From positions 1 through 64,000 of the forward strand of contig JARLGY010000047.1 of the NCBI GenBank assembly GCA_031292525.1: a stretch of 64,000 bases of DNA, read 5' to 3'. Made by a program: the position numbers and the translations under genes. This document shows positions 34,985 through 43,487 of the stretch, in pieces. Every line of letters begins with the position of its first letter. Positions within the stretch are counted from its first letter, which is position 1. This DNA is from Flavipsychrobacter sp. (lineage in GTDB: Bacteria; Bacteroidota; Bacteroidia; Chitinophagales; Chitinophagaceae). Under the pieces are notes generated by a model, which did not search any database, was not told where the DNA came from, and saw nothing but the letters and a program-made list of their open reading frames with translations.

Positions 34985-35965
34985 ATGCACACTAACGATA
35001 CCGTAGCCATAACGGGCGCTGCCGGATTTATAGGCAGTTACCTTGTGGGTTTTTTGAACGCATTGGGTTTTGAAAACCTGGTGCTGGTTGATGATTTTGA
35101 GGATGAGCGGAAAGCAAAGAACCTTGCAGGTAAAAAATACCTTGAAAAGGTGCCACGGCTGCAATTCTTCGATTGGTGTAAGGCGCGCCCAGGTACTATA
35201 AAACATATATTTCATTTGGGTGCCCGCACGGACACTACAGAAATGGACTATAGCGTGCATAAGAAGTGGAACCTGGACTATTCAAAAGATATATGGGCGC
35301 TTTGTATAGCTCAAAACATACCGCTGGTATATGCCTCATCTGCGGCCACTTATGGCAATGGTGAGCATGGGTATGTTGACAGTCATGATATAGTTAACCA
35401 ATTACAGCCGTTAAATCCTTACGGAGCATCGAAGAACGATTTTGATATATGGGCGCTGGAACAAAAAGAATCACCTTTTTTCTGGGCTGGAGTTAAGTTC
35501 TTTAATGTGTATGGACCTAATGAATATCATAAGGGGCGTATGGCATCAGTTATTTTTCATTCTTACAACCAGATAAAGAATAACGGTTCGGTAAAACTAT
35601 TCCGATCTCATAACCCGGAATACAAGGATGGAGAGCAAGAACGTGATTTTATTTATGTTCGCGATATTGTAAACATCTGTTACTGGCTGATGCAGCACCA
35701 GCCTGCTAATGGTCTTTATAATGCAGGTACAGGGCATGCACGCACATTTGTGGCATTAGTTACCGCTATATTCAATACACTGCAAATGCCTGTCAATATC
35801 CAGTTTATAGATACCCCGCTGGATATCAGGGATAAATATCAATATTATACGGAAGCAGATATGAAAAAACTTCTGGATAAGGGTTACAACATTCCGTTTA
35901 CAACACTTGAGGATGGTGTTAGTGATTATATAAAAGGATACCTTTCTACAGCAAGTTACTACTAA
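34985..35965 (+). CDS. hldD: ADP-L-glycero-D-manno-heptose 6-epimerase
   Basis: A 326-residue extended SDR that changes ADP-D-glycero- to ADP-L-glycero-D-manno-heptose for the lipopolysaccharide inner core. The NADP motif is AITGAAGFIGSYL (GxxGxxG); an acidic VDDFED follows; the HLGARTDT segment, the YASSAATYG strand, and N-P-Y-G-A-S-K (YxxxK) complete the active site; FFNVYGPNE and the EQERDFIYVRDIV block are signatures of this epimerase rather than of other SDRs. A strong terminator follows at once. No other heptose gene is nearby. Confidence 0.88.
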   Translation: MHTNDTVAITGAAGFIGSYLVGFLNALGFENLVLVDDFEDERKAKNLAGKKYLEKVPRLQFFDWCKARPGTIKHIFHLGARTDTTEMDYSVHKKWNLDYSKDIWALCIAQNIPLVYASSAATYGNGEHGYVDSHDIVNQLQPLNPYGASKNDFDIWALEQKESPFFWAGVKFFNVYGPNEYHKGRMASVIFHSYNQIKNNGSVKLFRSHNPEYKDGEQERDFIYVRDIVNICYWLMQHQPANGLYNAGTGHARTFVALVTAIFNTLQMPVNIQFIDTPLDIRDKYQYYTEADMKKLLDKGYNIPFTTLEDGVSDYIKGYLSTASYY

Positions 35966-35968
35966 GAA

Positions 35969-35999
35969 AAAAGGGTAAGATATAGCATCTTACCCTTTT
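35969..35999. terminator. Intrinsic terminator after hldD (bidirectional)
   Basis: A perfect 13-bp inverted repeat (arm AAAAGGGTAAGAT, 35969-35981 with 35987-35999) and 5-base loop, 4 bases after the stop and 31 bases before the convergent FG-GAP gene end. Confidence 0.9.
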
Positions 36000-36030
36000 A
36001 CTTATTCTATCGTTTAGACTTTCCAATTAT

Positions 36031-38295
36031 CTATTTCAGTATTGTAAACCGGTTATAGTACTTGTTGCTATTAACCTCAAGTATGCATACATACATACCA
36101 GAAGGAAGGTGCCCTAATGGAATGTTGATGTCTTTTTGACCCATGGCAACACTTGTAGTCATTAACTGCTGACCTTGTATATTGATGATGCGTACGTGCG
36201 CATTTTCTTTTAAAGCCTCATCGAGGGCAATTATAATATTGTCTTTTGCAGGGTTAGGATATACGTGCATGCTCAATTCGCCAGCACTATTCACGTTGCT
36301 GATGCCCGTTACGTTTAGCACTTGTTTATACAACTGTACACCACCATACTCTTCACCTACTATCATTTCGTACTTACCATCGCCATCTATATCTCCAACT
36401 ACCGGGGCGCTACGAAGTGAACTCATTAGACTATCGATGAATGAATATCTTGTATCTATCAGTTTGAAGTTGTCTGTATCATCGCCTCCCTGGAAACCAT
36501 CGTACCGATATAAAGCACCACTGTTGCTGCCCAGCAGCAAGTAGTCTTTGCCGGTATTATCAATCTTCCCAATAAAGGGAGTGCTGGATGCGCCGATATT
36601 ACTTGCAGGATCGACACGAACGCCGCCGAGGTGAGACGTGATGTACTTAAGTGCTAAGGCGCCTGGCAATGAGCTTACGTTTTGATAATAGGTGAGGGTG
36701 CCATTGAAGTTGCCAATAAGCAGATCTGGTTTGCCATCCTTGTTAATGTCGTAGATAATAGGAGCAGCATATCCATTTACCGATATGACGTTGTTGTTTA
36801 TATCTTTTAATGGTTGGGAGCTCGTTTGCCATATAGGCTGCACGTTATCGCTGGCAGCGCCATTGGTAAAGAAGTTAATGGTGCCATCGCTGTGTCCTAT
36901 TACCATATCCTGCTTACCATCATTGTCCAGATCGCCCATTGCAGGAGCAGCGCCTTGCCAATTATATGCGTTGATATTCAGGAAATCTGTGGTCTGCAAT
37001 GTGAAAGATGGGTTACCAGCAGTACTAGTATTGAGGTAATAAGATATACGGCTTCTAAGACTACCACTATTTTGATAATACCCGTCAGAGCCTATGAACA
37101 GATCCGGCTTGCCATCTTTGTTATAATCGAACAAAGTGGGGTAGGCCGCAGTACCAAGATCTATAGTTTTGTCTATGAACATAGTATCTGTCTGGAACAC
37201 AAAAGATGGATGACCAGCTGTACTTTCATTTTTGTAAAACCAAATGCAGCTGTAGTTTTGAGATGTATTTGCAGCTGTAGGGGAAATAACAAGATCTTTT
37301 TTGCCATCCTGATCCAGATCTATATTATAGGCAGCAGGCCATAAAGGTAATTCTATGATCTTACCATTAGTTTGCCACAAAGTATCTTGTGTTATCATTG
37401 AATCTGCACCTGTAGGGTTGTAAGGTATCCTGCCATTTTGCAGGAAGGTCATTTCATTAAAAGAGATGCTGCCATCCAGATAGTCATAGTCGCCATCGCC
37501 ATCATAGTCGAAAAGGCAAGGCGTATTACCAGAGTGGGTTACCTGAGTTTGTCTTAGACCAAGACCGCTTTCGTCGCAGGTGTATTGTAGCGTATGTGTA
37601 CGGTTGTAGCCCTGGTACACCCTTCCCCAGCATCTGTCGGCATAGTCTATAACAAAACTATCGCATGGCAGGTGTCTTTCTACTTGCATGTTTTTATAGA
37701 GGTTCATTGTATATCCCCCTGCATATCCATAGGATACAATATCAAGATCCCCATCATTATCTATATCAACAATAGATGGTATGTCACCTTTGTTGACAAA
37801 TGCATTTACGCTGCCGTGTGTATGGGAATCATTGGTATAATAGAGATCGGTGTACAAAGTGAAACACAGTTGATTGTTGCTGTTGAAGTAGCCTTTGTAT
37901 ATGGCAATGCCTGAATTGCCAAAAGTGAACAGATCTGCAATGCCATCGCAGTTATAATCTTTGAGGATCATGTAGCCAGCGATGCCTATGAAATTGTACT
38001 GGTATGCAGGTGCATATGTGTAAATAGGGTTGCCGGCGGTACCAGTATTTAAAAAAGTGCGTACGCCTATATTATTCTCAAAAACAACCATATCCAGCAA
38101 GCCATCTTTGTTGATGTCAGCCAACTGTATTTGCGGATTGTTGAAGCCTCCACACCATGCAAGAGTTCGTTCGCTACCGTAAGCATAGACTTTGACGCTG
38201 GCGTTGGGCTCATAAACTGCTCCCTGAAATTGGGCATACAGTGAATGGACAGTTAAAAACAATGCGGCAATTGTAAAAAGGTACCTTTTACGCAT
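36031..38295 (-). CDS. FG-GAP/VCBS repeat protein with T9SS sorting domain (copy 1)
   Basis: A 754-residue secreted surface protein. A signal peptide (MRKRYLFTIAALFLTVHSLY) is followed by at least eight FG-GAP-type repeats with calcium-binding DxDxDGxxD loops, for example DIDNDGDLDIVSYG, DYDGDGDYDYLDG, DYNKDGKPDLFIGSD and DIDGDGKYEMIVGE, which should form a beta-propeller. The last 85 residues are a T9SS type A sorting domain (MHVYPNPAKDNIIIAL to YNRFTILK). It is a close paralogue of the next gene upstream (38433-40739), and the two line up over their entire length. The ligand and role (adhesion, calcium-dependent binding) are not known. Confidence 0.88.
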   Translation of the reverse strand: MRKRYLFTIAALFLTVHSLYAQFQGAVYEPNASVKVYAYGSERTLAWCGGFNNPQIQLADINKDGLLDMVVFENNIGVRTFLNTGTAGNPIYTYAPAYQYNFIGIAGYMILKDYNCDGIADLFTFGNSGIAIYKGYFNSNNQLCFTLYTDLYYTNDSHTHGSVNAFVNKGDIPSIVDIDNDGDLDIVSYGYAGGYTMNLYKNMQVERHLPCDSFVIDYADRCWGRVYQGYNRTHTLQYTCDESGLGLRQTQVTHSGNTPCLFDYDGDGDYDYLDGSISFNEMTFLQNGRIPYNPTGADSMITQDTLWQTNGKIIELPLWPAAYNIDLDQDGKKDLVISPTAANTSQNYSCIWFYKNESTAGHPSFVFQTDTMFIDKTIDLGTAAYPTLFDYNKDGKPDLFIGSDGYYQNSGSLRSRISYYLNTSTAGNPSFTLQTTDFLNINAYNWQGAAPAMGDLDNDGKQDMVIGHSDGTINFFTNGAASDNVQPIWQTSSQPLKDINNNVISVNGYAAPIIYDINKDGKPDLLIGNFNGTLTYYQNVSSLPGALALKYITSHLGGVRVDPASNIGASSTPFIGKIDNTGKDYLLLGSNSGALYRYDGFQGGDDTDNFKLIDTRYSFIDSLMSSLRSAPVVGDIDGDGKYEMIVGEEYGGVQLYKQVLNVTGISNVNSAGELSMHVYPNPAKDNIIIALDEALKENAHVRIINIQGQQLMTTSVAMGQKDINIPLGHLPSGMYVCILEVNSNKYYNRFTILK

Positions 38296-38432
38296 ATAAT
38301 GGGATTGTGTATTTTATAATAAGACATGCCTAATGTAATTTAGGTTGGCGGAGTTACCTGTATTTTTCGATCCTAAAAGGAAGGATGTTCCAAGCGCTCT
38401 AACACTATGCCCTGTATAGATACGTTCTTATA

Positions 38433-40739
38433 TTATTTTAGTATGGTAAACTTAGTGTAGTATCTATTGGCATTTACCTGCAATATGCATACATACATGC
38501 CAGAAGGCAGGTTTGCCAATGGTACATTTATTTTTGTTTGTCCTGCCGCTGCTGTAGTTGTTATGAGCTGCTGTCCTGTCATATTTATAATGCTTACCAG
38601 TGCATCCTCTTTCAGGGAATTATTTAGCGAGATGGTTATGTTGTCTTTTGCCGGGTTAGGATATACCTGTATCGCAGTATTGCTAGATGCGCTGATGTTA
38701 GGGATGCCTGTTCTCTCTATTGTTCCTTCCTGGTACAACTGAATGCCACCCTGTATCAGGCCAACAAACATTTCGTATTTGCCATCGCCATCAATATCGC
38801 CGACCACCGGGGCCGAACGCATGTTGCCGTATTCCCCATAATTAGTGCCATAAGCCTGGTAAGCACTATCAATGTATGAATACTGGGAGTCTATCATGGT
38901 ATATGGAGTAGTTACATTGCCGTCCTGGAAGCCGTCATAACGGTATAGATTACCGCTATTGCTACCCATTAGGAGGTAGGTCTTGCCCGTACTATCCATA
39001 GGGCCAATAAACGGTGTACTAGAGCCCCCAAAGTTTTCTTTGGGATCGGATCTAGCATTGCCCAGGTTGTTGGTTACAAATTGAAGTGATACAACACCGG
39101 TAATTGTGCTGACGTTTTTATAATAAGCAAGTCTGCCGTTTTGACCACCAATAATCAAATCAGGTTTGCCATCTTGGTTAAGGTCGTATATAAGAGGGGC
39201 TGCATAACCACCTACAGTGATGATATTGTTATTTACATCTTTAAGCGTTTGTTGCTGTGCGCTGAGTTGCCAGTTGGGTTGGACACTGTTGGTTGCTGCC
39301 GTGTTTATGAACAGGCTCAAAGTGCCATCTGAGTGTCCTAATACCAGATCTTGTTTGCCATCGTTAGTAATGTCGCCTATTGCAGGTGCTGCTCCCTGGA
39401 AATCATCGATACTTATATTGAGAAAATCAGTGGACTGCAGCGTAAAAGATGGATGCCCCGGAGTGCTGGTATTCATGTAATAGGATAGCCTGCTTTTGAG
39501 GCTGCCACTGCTTTGGTAATAGCCGTCAGAGCCCACAATCAGATCGGGCTTGCCATCTTTGTTATAATCAAAAAGAGTAGGATATGCACCTGTACCCATG
39601 TCGATAGATTTATCGATCATAAAAGTGTCTGACTGAAAAACATAAGAAGGATTGCCAGGCGTACTTTGATTTTTATAATACCAAATACACTTGTAGTTTT
39701 CAGATGTATTTGCTGCATTTGGTGAAACAATTAAATCTTTTTTACCGTCCTGGTCAATATCAACATTAAAAGCAGCTGGCCAAAGAGGAAGTTCTATACG
39801 TTTCCCATTACTCTGCCAGTTTGTATCCTGGGAAACCATAGAATCTCTGCCTGTGGGATTATTAGGAATACGACCGTTTAGAAGAAACGTCATTTCATTG
39901 AAAGATATGCTGCCATCAAGGTAGTCATAGTCACCATCGCCGTCGTAGTCAAATAAACAAAGTGTATTGCCCTGGTGTGTGACTTTAAAACCACCGCTCC
40001 AAGGACCTATGCCGGTTTCATCGCAACTGTAATTGAGAACATGTGTGCGCCAATAAGCCTGGTAAACGTGGGCCCAGCAACGGTCTTTTAGTTCTATTAC
40101 TATACTATCGCAAGAATACCCTCTTTCAACAGCCATATTTTTGTAGCAGTTGATATTGCCCCCAATAACGTTATAGGATAAAAAATCCAGGTCGCCATCG
40201 TTATCTATATCTACTATAGCAGGTACGTCACTTGGATTATTGTACGCATTTACCCATCCAGTTACATCTGCATCATTGTTGTAGTAAAGGTTCTTGTAAT
40301 ATTTAAAACAGAGTTGATTTTGACTATTGTAATAACCGGTGCTTGCGGCAAAGCCTGTACCCCCTTGCTGGAAGAGGTCGGCTATACCATCGCAGTTATA
40401 GTCTTTGAGTATCATGTATCCATCTATCAATGGGAAATTAACTGCATATTCGGGAGCATAAACATACACTGGAGCCCCAGGTTTCCCAGTATTGATGAAT
40501 GTGCGAACACCAAGGTAAGGTTCGAATACTACCATGTCCTCAAGTCCGTCTTTGTTAAGATCTGCCATTTGCACCTGGGGATTGTTGAATCCACCGCACC
40601 AGGCGAGGGTCTTTTCGCTGCCGTAAGCGTAAACTTTTACGCTGGTATCCGGTTTGTAAACGGGACCCTGGAACTGCGCAAAAAGATTATTCCCTAAAGT
40701 AGAGAGCACTAATAGGGAGACCCAACAACATTTTTTCAT
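38433..40739 (-). CDS. FG-GAP/VCBS repeat protein with T9SS sorting domain (copy 2)
   Basis: A 768-residue paralogue of the protein at 36031-38295, with the same order: signal peptide (MKKCCWVSLLVLSTLG), the opening VKVYAYGSE-(K/R)TLAWCGG block, repeated DxDxDG calcium loops (DIDNDGDLDFLSYN, DYDGDGDYDYLDG, DLNQDGKPDLIIGG), and a C-terminal T9SS domain (IQVYPNPAKDNITISL to YYTKFTILK). It has a short insertion near residue 640 (SAYQAYGTNYGEYGN) that copy 1 lacks. The genes are 137 bases apart without an obvious terminator, so they probably arose by tandem duplication and may share a transcript. Confidence 0.88.
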   Translation of the reverse strand: MKKCCWVSLLVLSTLGNNLFAQFQGPVYKPDTSVKVYAYGSEKTLAWCGGFNNPQVQMADLNKDGLEDMVVFEPYLGVRTFINTGKPGAPVYVYAPEYAVNFPLIDGYMILKDYNCDGIADLFQQGGTGFAASTGYYNSQNQLCFKYYKNLYYNNDADVTGWVNAYNNPSDVPAIVDIDNDGDLDFLSYNVIGGNINCYKNMAVERGYSCDSIVIELKDRCWAHVYQAYWRTHVLNYSCDETGIGPWSGGFKVTHQGNTLCLFDYDGDGDYDYLDGSISFNEMTFLLNGRIPNNPTGRDSMVSQDTNWQSNGKRIELPLWPAAFNVDIDQDGKKDLIVSPNAANTSENYKCIWYYKNQSTPGNPSYVFQSDTFMIDKSIDMGTGAYPTLFDYNKDGKPDLIVGSDGYYQSSGSLKSRLSYYMNTSTPGHPSFTLQSTDFLNISIDDFQGAAPAIGDITNDGKQDLVLGHSDGTLSLFINTAATNSVQPNWQLSAQQQTLKDVNNNIITVGGYAAPLIYDLNQDGKPDLIIGGQNGRLAYYKNVSTITGVVSLQFVTNNLGNARSDPKENFGGSSTPFIGPMDSTGKTYLLMGSNSGNLYRYDGFQDGNVTTPYTMIDSQYSYIDSAYQAYGTNYGEYGNMRSAPVVGDIDGDGKYEMFVGLIQGGIQLYQEGTIERTGIPNISASSNTAIQVYPNPAKDNITISLNNSLKEDALVSIINMTGQQLITTTAAAGQTKINVPLANLPSGMYVCILQVNANRYYTKFTILK

Positions 40740-40805
40740 TCAAAATAGTTTACTTCTAAAGTTAAGGAAAACTTACAAATAATGATTAATGTATTAACAG
40801 ACATA

Positions 40806-41642
40806 TTATTTGCCCTTTTGGTTGGTTTCATACTTCACCAATGGAGAATTAGGTTCCTTTAAGAAGTGATTATACACCAGTTTGTCGGCGGTAGAAGAAA
40901 ATAATTTATTCAACCATACGGTAACGTTCCCCATAAAAGTGAATATTACAGAGCGTTTTCTTTGCTGAATAGCATCGAGAATGCGTTTTGCGCACTCTTC
41001 GGCACTCATCAGCTTGCTTTCTTCCAATGGCGTTTCGCCCTGTGCGCTACCGTTGGATGAGCGGGCAACTGCACGTATGTTTGATGCTGTAAAGCCGGGC
41101 GATACCCACATGACATGTGTGCCTGTGTGCAAGAGTTCGGTGCGTAATGCCTCGAGGAAGCCCTGCATGGCAAATTTGGAAGCTGAGTAACCTGTACGGC
41201 CGGGTAGCCCCCTGTAGCCTGCCACAGAAGATACACCCAAAACCACCCCGTTTTGCTTACGTATAGTGGGGAGGGCATATTTTGTCATATAAACTGTTCC
41301 CCAAAAATTGATATCCATCAATTCTTTTATAACGGAAAGATCCGCATCCTCAAATAGTGCACGCATACTTATACCGGCATTATTTATTAATATGTCTATT
41401 TGCCCCCAGGTTTGTATTACGAAATTGGTGAATGCAGCGCAGTCTTTCTCGATGCTCACGTCGGCCTGGAAAAAACGGATACGTGCGGGATCTACGCCAG
41501 GAAAGGCATCTTTGAGCTTATTGATATCGCGGCCACAAACGGCTGCCTTTGCACCGCGCCCTATTGCGGCTATTGCTAATGCGTGACCTATGCCAGATGA
41601 GGCACCGGTAATAACTACGACTTTATCTTTAATTGAATACAT
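40806..41642 (-). CDS. SDR family oxidoreductase
   Basis: A 278-residue classical SDR. Cofactor motif VVITGASSGIGHALA, NNAGISMRALF, active-site serine in GVSSVAGYRG and YSASK (YxxxK) are present. The C-terminal extension (about residues 225-278) is amphipathic and basic (VWLNKLFSSTADKLVYN), as in SDRs that associate with the membrane. The substrate is unknown. It is divergent from purE, with about 170 bases between the starts. Confidence 0.85.
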   Translation of the reverse strand: MYSIKDKVVVITGASSGIGHALAIAAIGRGAKAAVCGRDINKLKDAFPGVDPARIRFFQADVSIEKDCAAFTNFVIQTWGQIDILINNAGISMRALFEDADLSVIKELMDINFWGTVYMTKYALPTIRKQNGVVLGVSSVAGYRGLPGRTGYSASKFAMQGFLEALRTELLHTGTHVMWVSPGFTASNIRAVARSSNGSAQGETPLEESKLMSAEECAKRILDAIQQRKRSVIFTFMGNVTVWLNKLFSSTADKLVYNHFLKEPNSPLVKYETNQKGK

Positions 41643-41813
41643 AATAGTGAATAAAGATAAAGATAGCGGATGCTGTAAATTAATTTAACTAAAAATGCTA
41701 AGGTTTGCCGAAAAGATTTACAGATAAAGTGGATAACTATTATTTGCAATTTATGGCTGGGAGGAACAATATTTTTACTTTCACTTCGTATTTATTAAAA
41801 CAAATAGACAAAG

Positions 41814-42272
41814 ATGAAAGTACTAATTATCATGGGGTCGCAAAGCGACGAAAAGATAATGGAAGAATGCAGTAACTGGCTCAACTGGTTCGGCATTGAA
41901 AACAATATGGTGGTGGCATCCGCTCACCGTAACCCGGACAAAGTAAGAGACCTGATGGTGAACGCCAAAGCGAATGGTTATGGTGCAGTAGTTGCGGCAG
42001 CGGGTATGGCAGCAGCATTGCCAGGCGTATGTGCAGCATATACCTCACTACCCGTACTGGGTGTGCCACTTGACGGCGGTTTACCGGGCGGAATTGATGC
42101 GCTGTACAGTATTGTACAAATGCCAGCGGGCTTACCTGTAGGTACTCTTGCGGTAGGCAAAGCGGGTGCAAGGAATGCAGCAGTTTTGGCGGCACGAATA
42201 TTTGCTCTTAGTGATAGTAAAATAGCAGAAAAGGTTGAAGCGTTTAAGGCGCAGGAGTATAAAATTGCATAA
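41814..42272 (+). CDS. purE: N5-carboxyaminoimidazole ribonucleotide mutase
   Basis: Class I PurE, 152 residues, which moves the carboxyl group of N5-CAIR to form CAIR in purine synthesis. Family motifs are MGSQSDEKIM at the start, SAHRNPDKV (substrate-binding histidine), and the AAGMAAALPGVCA and GVPLDGGLPGG loops. It is at the short end of the usual size but looks complete. No purK is beside it. The ATG lacks a Shine-Dalgarno sequence, as is normal here. Confidence 0.95.
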   Translation: MKVLIIMGSQSDEKIMEECSNWLNWFGIENNMVVASAHRNPDKVRDLMVNAKANGYGAVVAAAGMAAALPGVCAAYTSLPVLGVPLDGGLPGGIDALYSIVQMPAGLPVGTLAVGKAGARNAAVLAARIFALSDSKIAEKVEAFKAQEYKIA

Positions 42273-42347
42273 GATAATTTAACCCTGTAGTAACACCTGG
42301 CCCTTTCTGTTTTACGTATATTTATTAAACCTTAAAAATTCAGCACT

Positions 42348-43358
42348 TTGACAGAAACGATCATTAACCTGGAGACTGTTAATCCCATAGAATTCTTTGG
42401 CATTAACAACAGTAAGTTTGAAATACTGAAACGTAAATTCCCTTTATTAAAGATCCTTTCGCGCGGTACGCAAATAAAACTGTCGGGACAACCCGCAGAG
42501 GTTGCAGGTGCCGAATTAAAAATCAACCAGGTTATTAAATATCTTGAACGGAACGGCCACTTATCTGAAAATTATTTTTCTAAGATATTAGGTGACGACG
42601 AACAGGGTGAGATCAGCCAGGAAGACCTGAACAATAATGATATTTTGGTGTTTGGTCCGAATGGTAAAGTAATAAGAGCACGTACTGCTAACCAGAAACT
42701 AATGGCAACAGTGTCTGAAAAAAATGACATCATATTTGCCATCGGTCCTGCCGGTACTGGTAAGACCTATACTGCCGTAGCACTGGCCGTACGAGCCTTA
42801 AAAAACAAAGCTGTGCGGAAAATAATACTCACACGGCCGGCAGTTGAGGCAGGGGAAAGCCTAGGTTTCTTACCCGGCGATCTGAAGGAAAAAATTGATC
42901 CATACCTGCGACCATTGTATGACGCACTGGATGATATGATACCAGCGGATAAACTGAGCTACTATATGGCCAATCGTATCATAGAAATAGCGCCGCTTGC
43001 ATACATGCGTGGCCGTACGCTGGATAACTCTTTTATAATATTGGATGAGGCACAAAACTCTACCGACCTTCAGTTGAAGATGTTCCTTACGCGTATAGGT
43101 GCATCGGCAAAGGCTATCATTACCGGTGACCTTACGCAGGTGGATCTGCCCAGGAATCAGAAATCGGGATTGTTCAAAGCTACCCGCATATTAAAAGGCA
43201 TAGATGGTATAGCACAGATCAACCTTACTGAAGATGACGTGGTGCGCCATCGCCTGGTGAAAATGATCATCAGGGCATATGACAAGGAATCGCAGTACGA
43301 AGAAGAGCGTGATGAAGCACGTGTAAAGAATAGGGAGCCAAAAACGAATCCCGAATAA
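42348..43358 (+). CDS. phoH: PhoH family ATPase
   Basis: A 336-residue PhoH-type protein. An N-terminal KH-like region (about residues 20-90) precedes the P-loop ATPase with Walker A GPAGTGKTYTA, the family motif RPAVEAGESLGFLPGDL, and Walker B FIILDEAQNST. PhoH proteins are RNA-related ATPases or helicases with an unclear role. The start is TTG at 42348: the encoded N-terminus (TETIINLETVNPIEFFG) matches the family and no ATG occurs before residue 110. A perfect terminator follows at 43392. Confidence 0.92.
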   Translation: MTETIINLETVNPIEFFGINNSKFEILKRKFPLLKILSRGTQIKLSGQPAEVAGAELKINQVIKYLERNGHLSENYFSKILGDDEQGEISQEDLNNNDILVFGPNGKVIRARTANQKLMATVSEKNDIIFAIGPAGTGKTYTAVALAVRALKNKAVRKIILTRPAVEAGESLGFLPGDLKEKIDPYLRPLYDALDDMIPADKLSYYMANRIIEIAPLAYMRGRTLDNSFIILDEAQNSTDLQLKMFLTRIGASAKAIITGDLTQVDLPRNQKSGLFKATRILKGIDGIAQINLTEDDVVRHRLVKMIIRAYDKESQYEEERDEARVKNREPKTNPE

Positions 43359-43391
43359 CCGAACGGGAGTAAGGATACGAAAAAAATGTAT

Positions 43392-43439
43392 GCAAGGGGC
43401 AGTGAACAGTTTTTGTTTTACTGCCCCTTGCCCTTTTTT
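43392..43439 (+). terminator. Intrinsic terminator after phoH
   Basis: GCAAGGGGCAGT (43392-43403) and ACTGCCCCTTGC (43420-43431) form a perfect 12-bp stem with a 16-base loop, followed by CC and six T. It falls inside the longest possible reading frame of the next gene and so shows that the next gene starts downstream of it. Confidence 0.88.
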
Positions 43440-43452
43440 GAAATGAAGGCGT

Positions 43453-43460
43453 TACTTTTG
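43453..43460 (+). promoter_or_regulatory. -7 promoter element of the fused E1 gene
   Basis: TACTTTTG, a full match to TAnnTTTG, 27 bases before the ATG at 43488 and just after the phoH terminator. TTG at 43428-43430 could be the -33 element (spacing 22) but overlaps the terminator arm. Confidence 0.5.
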
Positions 43461-43487
43461 CGCACTGCAGAAATAGTAATAATTAAC

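Noticed and set aside
36031-40739. CRISPR-like or tandem DNA repeats in the FG-GAP genes
   Set aside because: The repetition is at protein level (DxDxDG loops) with irregular spacing; no spacer-repeat pattern.
43386-43487. N-terminal extension of the fused E1 gene
   Set aside because: It contains the phoH terminator and the -7 element at 43453, and the family starts at the ATG at 43488.
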